From positions 1-5,333 of the forward strand of contig SYPI01000044.1 in assembly GCA_005804005.1 (NCBI GenBank): 5,333 bases of DNA, in the 5' to 3' direction. This stretch comes from Planctomycetia bacterium (GTDB taxonomy: Bacteria > Planctomycetota > Phycisphaerae > Phycisphaerales > SM1A02). Made by a program: the position numbers and the translations under genes. Shown here one piece after another: positions 1 through 5,333 of the stretch. Each line of letters starts with the position of its first letter. Position 1 is the stretch's first letter. The notes below the pieces were generated by a model. It saw only the letters and a list, made by a program, of their open reading frames with translations. It did not search any database and had not been told where the DNA came from.

Positions 1-340
1 GCAGCAGTTGGTGGGCGCCGCCCTGCGCCTCCTGGCGCAGACGCTGGCGTAACTCGGGTTGTTCCCGCAGCAGATCGGCCACGCGCACTTCCACCGGGAC
101 GAACAGGTCGGCGTCCGCAGCACTGACCACCAATCGAGTGCGGAACTCACTGAACAGTCGCCGGACGATTCGAGCCGCCTCGTCCGGATTGCCGACCACG
201 AACTCGGAGACCTGTCCAAGCAACTGCGTGGCGGTCGGGGATTCGTCAACCGCCACCACTCCCAGCTGCTGCGCACCGGCAGGGGCACTCACCAGCGCCG
301 CTCCGATCAAACCGAAAACTAGCCAGCGCCGAACTGCCAT
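1..340 (-). CDS. Exported protein, N-terminal part (cut by window start)
   Basis: This reading frame starts at the ATG at 340-338 and stays open to the window edge, giving 113 residues of a longer protein. The first residues, MAVRRWLVFGLIGAALVSAPAGAQQ, have the layout of a signal peptide: basic N-region, hydrophobic core, and an AGA-type cleavage site near residue 23. The mature part is charged and looks helical, with stretches such as NPDEAARIVRRLFSEF, ADLFVPVEVRVADLL and REQPELRQRLRQEA. That pattern resembles the helical segment that precedes PQQ-like beta-propeller repeats in large secreted planctomycete proteins. This is recalled by eye and not proven, because no propeller blade lies inside the window. 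The start is supported by an AGGA eight bases upstream. It is divergent from the lipoprotein gene, 40 bases away. Coding is secure; function is unassigned. Confidence 0.75.
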   Translation of the reverse strand, partial: MAVRRWLVFGLIGAALVSAPAGAQQLGVVAVDESPTATQLLGQVSEFVVGNPDEAARIVRRLFSEFRTRLVVSAADADLFVPVEVRVADLLREQPELRQRLRQEAQGGAHQLL

Positions 341-348
341 CTCGGAAA

Positions 349-352
349 TCCT
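349..352 (-). promoter_or_regulatory. Shine-Dalgarno-like site AGGA for the exported protein
   Basis: On the minus strand AGGA lies eight bases before the ATG at 340-338. The spacing is usual for a ribosome binding site, and it supports that ATG, which also places the signal peptide exactly at the N-terminus. Confidence 0.5.
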
Positions 353-380
353 ATGCGGCGCGGCCTGCTACCCTGCCGCC

Positions 381-893
381 ATGCACCCGATGCGCACAGC
401 GGGGATCCTCGCCTGCCGCACCTGCGTTGCCGCGCTGGGGTTGGCAATGGCTGGCTGCGGAACCGGGCCGAGTGTTCGGGTGACGGCGGTTGATCTGGTG
501 ACTGCGGGGCAGGAAGCCAGCGAGTACGCGTTGCGACTGGAACTGACCAACCCGGGCGCGACTCCGATTCGGCTGGATGAGTTTGAGTACTCACTCAGCA
601 TGCCCGGCGCGTCGGCATACCACGGCAAGTGGATCACTGGCCGCACCATCCCGGCCCATGAGACGGTCACTGAGTCGGTGCCGGCCGTAATCCTGTCGCC
701 GAGTGTTGCATTGACCACACCTGCGCCTTGGCAGGCCAAGGGCGAGATTCGCTATCTAGCCACCAACCGCCTGGCCCAGATGCTGTTTGACGCCGGAATT
801 CAGCGCCCCTCGGTCGGGTTCGCTGGCGGGGGCCGCGAGGTTGGTCGGGCGGTGTCGGCCCCGCACGCCATTGAGCCCTCAGGCGGCTCCTGA
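381..893 (+). CDS. Small lipoprotein with a LEA14/WHy-like domain
   Basis: This 170-residue protein starts MHPMRTAGIL, followed by a hydrophobic stretch and the lipobox-like AMAGC, with the acylated Cys at residue 26. Met at position -3 of the lipobox is uncommon but tolerated. The expected location is a membrane-anchored lipoprotein facing outside the cytoplasm. Residues about 31-105 look like a WHy/LEA14-type beta-sandwich: alternating hydrophobic strands (VRVTAVDLV, YALRLELTNP), then NPGATPIRLDEFEYSLSMPG and an IPAHETVTESVPAVI edge strand. Related proteins are annotated as LEA type 2 family; their biochemical role is mostly unknown. The frame is open back to 138, but a start there would lie inside the divergent gene and bury the signal peptide, so 381 is preferred; an ATG at 390 is the alternative. 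No clear ribosome binding site is visible. The gene ends five bases from the stop of the convergent ppk1. Confidence 0.75.
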   Translation: MHPMRTAGILACRTCVAALGLAMAGCGTGPSVRVTAVDLVTAGQEASEYALRLELTNPGATPIRLDEFEYSLSMPGASAYHGKWITGRTIPAHETVTESVPAVILSPSVALTTPAPWQAKGEIRYLATNRLAQMLFDAGIQRPSVGFAGGGREVGRAVSAPHAIEPSGGS

Positions 894-898
894 ATCGA

Positions 899-3163
899 TC
901 AGTCACTTTGGGGTCGCACTAGGCTGGTTCCGGCCACCGCCGCAGCCATGAGGCGCGAGTGCAGGCCGAGTTGTCGGTCATCTGCTTGGGCGGTCTCCGT
1001 GGAGGCGCTGGAGCGGAACGAACCATCACCCTGCATGTCCCAGCCGAGTCGGGTGTCTTCCATCGACCACTTCAGGATTCGCCAGACCGATTCACGATGC
1101 CCACGCGACTCAAGGGGCACGGCGGCTTCCACGCGCGTCTGCAGATTTCGATACATCCAGTCGGCGCTGCCGATGAAAAACTCGCCATCGAGCGGATCGG
1201 CCCGGCCGGCACCAAAGTGGAAGATGCGGCTGTGTTCTAGGAACCGACCGACTATCGAGCGCACCCGAATGTTCTCGCTGAGACCGGGGACTCCGGGCCG
1301 GAGGCAGCAGAAGCCGCGCACCAGCAGGTCAATCGGCACACCCGCCTGACTGGCTCGGTAGAGGGCGTCCATCACGCCGCGATCCTCTAACTGGTTCATT
1401 TTGGCCACGATGCGCGCTGGCTGCCCCTGCTGGGCAAAGGCCGCCTCGCGCTCGATCAGCTCCAGGAATCGTTGCTTCATGGCCACTGGTGCCACCAGCA
1501 ATCGCCGGAACTCCGTTTGCCGCGATCGACCGGTCATCAGGTTGAACAGATCGACCACATCCTCGGTGATCTCCGGATTGCAGGTGAGCAGGCTGAGATC
1601 CTCGTAGATGCTGGCGGTTCGCGAGTTGTAATTGCCGGTGCCGACATGGGCGTAGCAGCGCAGCCCGGCGGCCTCCTGCCGCACCACCAGTGCCATCTTG
1701 GTGTGGGTCTTCAGGCCGACCACTCCGTAAGCCACATGGGCCCCGGCATCCTCCAGCTTGCGCGCCCAACTGATGTTGCGGGCCTCATCGAAGCGGGCCC
1801 GCAACTCCACCAGCACCGCCACCTGCTTTCCGCTCTCGGCGGCGCGGGCCAAGGCGTTCACGAAGGCCCCGTCGCCGGAAGTGCGGTAGAGGCTCTGCTT
1901 GATGCACAGCACCTTGGGATCGGCGGCGGCCTCGCGCACGAACCGCTCGACGCTGGCTTCAAACGAGTCGTAGGGATGTTGCAGGAGAATGTCTCCGGCT
2001 CTGATCTGCGCGAAGATGCTCTTGCTCTGGTCTTCAAGGGCCCGCGGCGCGGAGGGCGCCCAGCGGGGAAAGTGCAATTCGCCGATGTCCAGATCAGCGA
2101 TCGTGTCGAGCATGGTGTAGTCGAGCGGTCCATCGACTTCGTAGATGTCTTCCGGACCCACGGCCAGTTCGTCGGCCAGGAACCGCAGAATCCGGCCGCC
2201 CCCCGCCGGCGCCTCCAATCGCACCACATCGGCGAAGCGGCGCTCCTTGAGTTGTCGCTCCATGGCCTCGAGCAAGTCATCGGGCTGCTCGTCGCTGGGG
2301 TCCAGCTCAGCGTCGCGGGTCACGCGGAATCCCAGCGTCTGCAGGACTTCCATCCCCGGGAACAGTTCGCCCAGATTGCGCTCGATGATTTCGCGAACCG
2401 AGACGAAGCGCAGCGCCGAGCCCAGACGCAGGAGTCGGGCTGGCGCATCAGGAACCTTCACCCGAGCAAAGTGCGCCTCGGTTGCCCCAGGTCGCCGCAC
2501 CAGCAGGGCCAGCGACAGACTCTGATTAGAGATGAACGGGAAGCGGTGACCGGAATCAACCGCTAGCGGCGTCAGGATCGGAAACACATTGCGGGTGAAC
2601 CAGTGGTCGGCTTCGGCGCGCTCCTCACCAGACAGGTCTTCCCAGTGCAGGATGTGGATTCCGGCCGAAGCCAGCGCCGGACGCACTGACTTCCTCCAGC
2701 ACTCGGTGCGGGCCAACAGCAACTTCTGGATCCGCTCGCGCACTTGAAAGAGCAGATCGGCCGGACCGTAGGCCTCGGCACCGGGCAGCGCTCGGCCTGA
2801 CTGCACCGACTCGCGCAGCCGACCGACGCGCTTCATGAAGAACTCGTCCAGATTGCTGGAGAAGATCGATAGGAATCGCACCCGCTCAAGCAGTGGCGTA
2901 CTCACATCCTGAGCGATGGCCAGAACGCGGGCGTTGAACTCCAGCCACGACAGGTCGCGGCTCAGGAAGCGGGCTGGCTCGCTCAGCCAGTCTGGCCCGC
3001 TTGAGGCTTCGGCCGGATTCGGCTCAGTCGATCCTGCCGCCCCGACCCCTGAGCCGCCCCCGGGCTGTGCCGACGGTGTCAATGATTCACCCGCGATCGG
3101 CTCGGCGGCTAGCGAAAAGACCGTGCGACTCGGGCGCGTGTGGCGTGGGGCGCGCCGATTCAT
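899..3163 (-). CDS. ppk1: Polyphosphate kinase PPK1
   Basis: PPK1 reversibly transfers the ATP gamma-phosphate onto polyphosphate through a phosphohistidine, usually as a membrane-associated oligomer. The 754-residue protein shows all four family regions in order. The N domain starts at FLSRDLSWLEFNARVL (66-81) and includes FSSNLDEFFMKRVGRLRE (101-118). A middle domain of roughly 180-370 follows, then the C1 and C2 catalytic domains. GLKTHTKM puts the likely phosphorylated His at 487, and YAHVGTGNYN puts a second conserved His at 506. Arg427 (SLYRTSGD) and Arg457 (ELRARFDEARN) fit the phosphate/Mg site. These four residues sit at a constant offset of 52 from the E. coli residues as I remember them (R375, R405, H435, H454). 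Residues 1-62 are an Ala/Pro/Gly/Ser-rich extension absent from E. coli PPK (688 aa). The chosen start overlaps the upstream QueD-like stop as ATGA, suggesting translational coupling. An ATG at 3202 would overlap that gene by 43 bases and is less likely. Confidence 0.97.
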   Translation of the reverse strand: MNRRAPRHTRPSRTVFSLAAEPIAGESLTPSAQPGGGSGVGAAGSTEPNPAEASSGPDWLSEPARFLSRDLSWLEFNARVLAIAQDVSTPLLERVRFLSIFSSNLDEFFMKRVGRLRESVQSGRALPGAEAYGPADLLFQVRERIQKLLLARTECWRKSVRPALASAGIHILHWEDLSGEERAEADHWFTRNVFPILTPLAVDSGHRFPFISNQSLSLALLVRRPGATEAHFARVKVPDAPARLLRLGSALRFVSVREIIERNLGELFPGMEVLQTLGFRVTRDAELDPSDEQPDDLLEAMERQLKERRFADVVRLEAPAGGGRILRFLADELAVGPEDIYEVDGPLDYTMLDTIADLDIGELHFPRWAPSAPRALEDQSKSIFAQIRAGDILLQHPYDSFEASVERFVREAAADPKVLCIKQSLYRTSGDGAFVNALARAAESGKQVAVLVELRARFDEARNISWARKLEDAGAHVAYGVVGLKTHTKMALVVRQEAAGLRCYAHVGTGNYNSRTASIYEDLSLLTCNPEITEDVVDLFNLMTGRSRQTEFRRLLVAPVAMKQRFLELIEREAAFAQQGQPARIVAKMNQLEDRGVMDALYRASQAGVPIDLLVRGFCCLRPGVPGLSENIRVRSIVGRFLEHSRIFHFGAGRADPLDGEFFIGSADWMYRNLQTRVEAAVPLESRGHRESVWRILKWSMEDTRLGWDMQGDGSFRSSASTETAQADDRQLGLHSRLMAAAVAGTSLVRPQSD

Positions 3164-3540
3164 CGGACGGCTCCAGCCGAACAGACGAACCGAGCCGCGC
3201 AACCGGGCGCTTCAGTCACCAGAACACTCTGAACCGCCACCGCGGATCCCAATCGACCTTGCAGCGCACGAGCGATTGACTCAGCGACAGCCTCGGCCGA
3301 GGGGTTCCGCCCGACAAACTCAGCCGCCTCATTGAGGTCCGCGCCCTGCCAGGGAGCCAGCACTGCCGCCAACTCACTCTGCAGTCGGTGGAAGTCGACT
3401 ACCAGCCCGTCAGGGTCGAGGGCGCGCGTCCCCACCACCACCCGCACCGTCCATTCATGCACATGCGACTCCTCGGGCCGCCCGGCAATGGTGACGGCAT
3501 GAGCAGCGCGAAACGCCGTCACGATTTGCGCCTCGTACAT
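3160..3540 (-). CDS. Divergent 6-pyruvoyl tetrahydropterin synthase/QueD-family protein
   Basis: This 126-residue protein has the size and motif order of the PTPS/6-carboxytetrahydropterin synthase fold, whose members act on dihydroneopterin triphosphate in queuosine, biopterin or folate routes. Visible hallmarks are FRAAH (zinc ligand His14), HVHEW (zinc ligands His26 and His28, in place of the usual HGH), GLVVDFHRL (45-53), LNE (69-71), NPSAEAVAESIA (79-90, the usual PT-E-N-A helix) and Glu110 near the end, the usual pterin-anchoring position. Two catalytic elements are missing. There is no Cys in the residues before HxH (GRPEES instead), and the LDHxxLN motif reads WQGADLN, so the Asp-His pair is gone. 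A Glu two residues before His26 recalls the Glu seen in PTPS-III-type enzymes, but this is tentative. It is the first gene of an operon with ppk1 (ATGA overlap). Family placement is firm; the reaction is uncertain. Confidence 0.85.
   Translation of the reverse strand: MYEAQIVTAFRAAHAVTIAGRPEESHVHEWTVRVVVGTRALDPDGLVVDFHRLQSELAAVLAPWQGADLNEAAEFVGRNPSAEAVAESIARALQGRLGSAVAVQSVLVTEAPGCAARFVCSAGAVR
3171..3174 (-). promoter_or_regulatory. Shine-Dalgarno-like site GGAG for ppk1
   Basis: GGAG on the minus strand lies seven bases before the ATG at 3163-3161, inside the end of the QueD-like gene. It favours 3163 over the in-frame ATG at 3202 as the ppk1 start. Confidence 0.5.
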
Positions 3541-3549
3541 GAGATTCTG

Positions 3550-3555
3550 AGTATA
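3550..3555 (-). promoter_or_regulatory. -10-like element TATACT before the QueD-like/ppk1 operon
   Basis: On the minus strand TATACT matches five of six bases of the TATAAT consensus in an otherwise GC-rich gap. It ends nine bases before the QueD-like ATG, so a transcript would start about three or four bases before that codon and be nearly leaderless. That fits the absence of a Shine-Dalgarno sequence there. No good -35 is seen: the bases at the usual distance belong to the inverted repeat centred near 3571, so activator dependence or occlusion by a repressor is possible. Confidence 0.4.
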
Positions 3556-3559
3556 GGCC

Positions 3560-3583
3560 GCGCCCCGGAATGTTCCGGCGCGC
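3560..3583. promoter_or_regulatory. 24-base inverted repeat, candidate operator between divergent genes
   Basis: The arms are GCGCcCCGGAA and TTCCGGcGCGC around a central TG. Ten of eleven positions pair, and the inner six (CCGGAA/TTCCGG, 3565-3578) pair perfectly. It lies in the gap between the QueD-like gene and the phosphohexomutase gene, just upstream of the TATACT on the minus strand, where a dimeric regulator could affect both directions. No T-run follows on either strand, so a terminator is unlikely. It could also fold as a hairpin in the leader of the phosphohexomutase transcript. Confidence 0.4.
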
Positions 3584-3599
3584 CTGTACCTTGCGGCGC

Positions 3600-4988
3600 G
3601 TGACCGTGGCCCCACTGATGCTCTCCGTTTCTGGTTTGCGCGGGATTGTTGGCGCGTCGATGACGCCGCAGACCGCGCGCCGCTTCGCGCGCGCCGTGGC
3701 CACGGACCTGCGTGTTCGCCAACATCCCGGCCGCACTGTGGTGATCGGGCGTGATGGCCGTGGTTCGGGGGGGGAACTGGCCCAGGGAGCAATCGCCGAA
3801 CTCCAGGAGTGTGGCCTCGACACGATGGATCTGGGAATCGTCGCCACACCGACCGTGAGCTGGATGGTGCGGGCGCAGCGCGCCGCCGCCGGCTTGGTGA
3901 TCACTGCCAGTCACAATCCGATTGAATGGAACGGGCTCAAGGTCATTGACAGCACTGGCGCGGCACCGGGGGCAGAAGCTGCCGGGCGAATCAGCAACTG
4001 GTTCAATCATGAGAATCGGGACCTCACCTTGGGAGTGCCGGCGGGACAGTCGTTGAACGGCCCTGATGCCGACGCCCTCCACGCCGCGGCGGTCGCCGCG
4101 CAGATCGATTGCGCCGCGGTCCGGCGGCTGATGCCGAGGGTGATTCTCGACTCAATCAACGGCGGCGGCGCCCGCTCTGGTCGGCTGTTGCTTGAAAAAC
4201 TCGGAGCAACGGTGGCCCAGGTCAACGGCGAACACACCGGCTCGTTCGCCCACACCCCGGAACCACTCGAGGCGAACCTGACTGCCTTGGCGGAGAGCGC
4301 CCGGAACACCCGCGGACTCACCGCCGGCTTCGCTCAGGACCCCGACGCCGATCGGTTGGCGGTTCTGGACGAGCACGGCCGCTACATCGGTGAGGAGTGC
4401 ACCCTAGCCCTCTGCGCCATGCGCCTGCTGCAGCGTCGCGGCGGCGGCGCACTGGCGACAAACCTCTCGACCAGTCGGCGCATCGATGACATTGCCAGAC
4501 GGTTCCCCGGCAGTTGCGTCTCCCGCAGCGCGGTCGGCGAGGCGAATGTGGTCGAAGCGATGCGCGCTGGCAGCGCGATTCTCGGCGGCGAGGGAAATGG
4601 CGGCGTGATCTGGCCGGAAATCTGCTGGGTCCGCGACTCACTGAGCGCGATGGCGCTGATTCTTGAACTTCTGGCCACCGAGGGTCGACCCCTCTCAGCG
4701 ATTGTCGCTGACCTGCCGAGTTACGCCATGGTGAAGCGCAAGATCAGTTGGGCGCAGTTGGGTGGCGAAGAGCAGATTCAACCAGCGCTCACCCGAGTCG
4801 CCGCCGCCTTCCCCGGCGCGCGCGTCGACCGCACCGACGGCCTTCGCGTCGACCTGCCCGAGGGCTGGATTCACCTGCGCGCCTCCAACACTGAACCGAT
4901 CTTTCGCATCATCGCCGAGGCGGCAACGCCGGCTGCCGCCAACGAACTTTGCGACCGCTGCGAGAGAGTGATCGGACTGGCGAGCTAG
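3600..4988 (+). CDS. glmM: Phosphoglucosamine mutase/phosphomannomutase family enzyme
   Basis: This is an alpha-D-phosphohexomutase, which moves phosphate between C6 and C1 of a hexose phosphate. GlmM makes glucosamine-1-phosphate for UDP-GlcNAc, a cytoplasmic step toward cell-wall sugars. With a GTG start at 3600 it has 462 residues, normal for the family. Motifs come in the expected order: SGLRGIVG (11-18), ITASHNP with the phosphoserine Ser104, metal-binding DPDADR (Asp247, 249, 251), the sugar loop GEGNGG (330-335), and the phosphate-binding RASNTEPIFR (427-436). The GEGNGG loop differs from the GExSGH form of E. coli GlmM, and similar loops occur in archaeal and planctomycete homologues, so glucosamine versus mannose or glucose specificity cannot be settled here. 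Possible starts are ATG 3570, GTG 3600, GTG 3606 and ATG 3618. 3570 lies within the inverted repeat and adds an Arg-rich stretch, so it is disfavoured. None has a clear ribosome binding site. An eight-G run lies at 3767-3774, in frame. Confidence 0.9.
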   Translation: MTVAPLMLSVSGLRGIVGASMTPQTARRFARAVATDLRVRQHPGRTVVIGRDGRGSGGELAQGAIAELQECGLDTMDLGIVATPTVSWMVRAQRAAAGLVITASHNPIEWNGLKVIDSTGAAPGAEAAGRISNWFNHENRDLTLGVPAGQSLNGPDADALHAAAVAAQIDCAAVRRLMPRVILDSINGGGARSGRLLLEKLGATVAQVNGEHTGSFAHTPEPLEANLTALAESARNTRGLTAGFAQDPDADRLAVLDEHGRYIGEECTLALCAMRLLQRRGGGALATNLSTSRRIDDIARRFPGSCVSRSAVGEANVVEAMRAGSAILGGEGNGGVIWPEICWVRDSLSAMALILELLATEGRPLSAIVADLPSYAMVKRKISWAQLGGEEQIQPALTRVAAAFPGARVDRTDGLRVDLPEGWIHLRASNTEPIFRIIAEAATPAAANELCDRCERVIGLAS

Positions 4989-4992
4989 TCCG
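4973..4992. terminator. Weak symmetric stem spanning both convergent stop codons
   Basis: CGGACT (4973-4978) can pair with AGTCCG (4987-4992) around an eight-base loop, and the stem contains the CTAG shared by the two stop codons. It could act in either direction, but it has no T-run and is only six pairs long, so chance is a real alternative. Confidence 0.2.
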
Positions 4993-5333
4993 CCCCCGAA
5001 GCATTCTGGGCCCCCTGCCAAGCCCCGCGCGCCCGCTTCGGCTCGGGCCGCCAGCCGCCGCGCACCTGGACGCAATCGGGGAACAGCCGCGCCAGTTGAC
5101 CGACGAGCGCCCGGTCCGGCACTACCCGAATGCCATGGGGCACAAGTACCAACAGCTCCGAGCCGCGATCGATGCTGATCTGCACCTCCACCGGTCGGCC
5201 AGCCAGGGCGGCAGCGCTGCCAGCCGCCTGCCGCAACACTCCCATGGCCATCTGCATCCGCGGCAACAGCGGATCGGCATTCGCACCCTCCTCCCCTGCT
5301 GGCTCGCGCAGGTGAATCTCCAGCGCCAGCGCC
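4985..5333 (-). CDS. C-terminal part of a larger protein, possibly DNA polymerase III alpha subunit (cut by window end)
   Basis: The frame is open from the window edge to the TAG at 4987-4985, giving 116 residues of a 3' end. There is no need to start it at the internal TTG or ATG codons near 5250-5266, because the frame continues upstream with ALALEIHLREPAGEE. Visible pattern: a strand (ALALEIHL), a helix (MQMAMGVLRQAAG), then strands PVEVQISID and ELLVLVPHGIRVVPD, a helix (ALVGQLARLFPD), a strand (CVQVRGG) and a basic tail (WRPEPKRARGA). This order resembles the small C-terminal beta/OB-like segment of bacterial DnaE, with its helix, a P-V-strand pair, an R-V-x-P turn and a closing L-x-x-L-F/L-G helix. 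That is pattern memory only, and an unrelated protein of unknown function is possible. The TAG overlaps the stop of the convergent mutase gene by four bases. Confidence 0.7.
   Translation of the reverse strand, partial: ALALEIHLREPAGEEGANADPLLPRMQMAMGVLRQAAGSAAALAGRPVEVQISIDRGSELLVLVPHGIRVVPDRALVGQLARLFPDCVQVRGGWRPEPKRARGAWQGAQNASGAD

Noticed and set aside
138..380. Upstream extension of the lipoprotein frame
   Set aside because: It would run through the divergent exported-protein gene and place the signal peptide in the middle of the protein.
879..893. Stem TCAGG/CCTGA over the lipoprotein stop as a terminator
   Set aside because: It has only five pairs and no T-run; a stem this short is expected by chance in GC-rich DNA.
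1472..2566. Long plus-strand open frame (364 codons) antisense to ppk1
   Set aside because: It lies wholly opposite well-conserved PPK1 domains and its translation shows no recognisable motif. Long antisense frames are common in GC-rich genes.
3570..3599. ATG at 3570 as the mutase start
   Set aside because: It lies in the middle of the inverted repeat and adds an Arg-rich stretch before the conserved start of the family. It cannot be excluded, but GTG 3600 or 3606 or ATG 3618 fit better.
3671..3698. GCGCGC-rich palindromic patch early in the mutase gene
   Set aside because: It is explained by Arg/Ala codons (RRFARAV) in GC-rich coding sequence and has no regulatory context.
3541..3849. Upstream extension of the PTPS-like frame on the minus strand
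   Set aside because: It overlaps the conserved N-terminal part of the mutase on the opposite strand and reads as Arg/Ser/Pro-rich noise; family homology begins at MYEAQIV.
5130..5315. Plus-strand open frame opposite the last gene
   Set aside because: The minus-strand frame is longer, open to the edge and has a protein-like pattern; the plus-strand reading is Ser/Arg/Ala-rich without motifs.

Overview
This GC-rich window carries six protein genes and almost no spacer DNA. The order of strands is minus, plus, minus, minus, plus, minus, and the genes at both ends are cut by the window edges. I saw no RNA genes, mobile elements or CRISPR arrays. The protein style suggests a planctomycete, perhaps Phycisphaerae-like. 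The grounds are a secreted protein start that resembles planctomycete beta-propeller proteins, a short lipoprotein with a LEA/WHy-like domain, and a phosphohexomutase with a GEGNGG sugar loop. This placement is inferred from remembered family resemblance, not from a search.

Layout: (a) 1-340, minus, N-terminus of an exported protein with a signal peptide. (b) 381-893, plus, a small lipoprotein with a WHy-like beta-sandwich. (c) 3540 down to 899, minus, a two-gene operon: a divergent 6-pyruvoyl-tetrahydropterin-synthase/QueD-family protein followed by polyphosphate kinase ppk1, joined by an ATGA stop/start overlap. (d) 3600-4988, plus, a phosphoglucosamine/phosphomanno-mutase of the alpha-D-phosphohexomutase family. 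(e) 5333-4985, minus, the C-terminal end of a larger protein, possibly the DNA polymerase III alpha subunit.

Junctions are very tight. The two divergent gaps are 40 and about 59 bases. One convergent gap is 5 bases, and the other convergent pair overlaps by four bases, with a single CTAG holding both stop codons. The 59-base gap holds a TATACT -10-like element a few bases before the QueD-like start, and a 24-base inverted repeat suited to being an operator for the divergent pair.

The genes do not form one obvious pathway. PPK1 makes polyphosphate from ATP, and the phosphohexomutase probably feeds cell-envelope sugar precursors. The role of the QueD-like protein is open: it keeps the zinc-binding histidines but lacks the usual catalytic Cys and the Asp-His pair. 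That protein, its coupling to ppk1, and the palindrome in its promoter region are the points most worth a second look. I found no clear new defence or mobile system.
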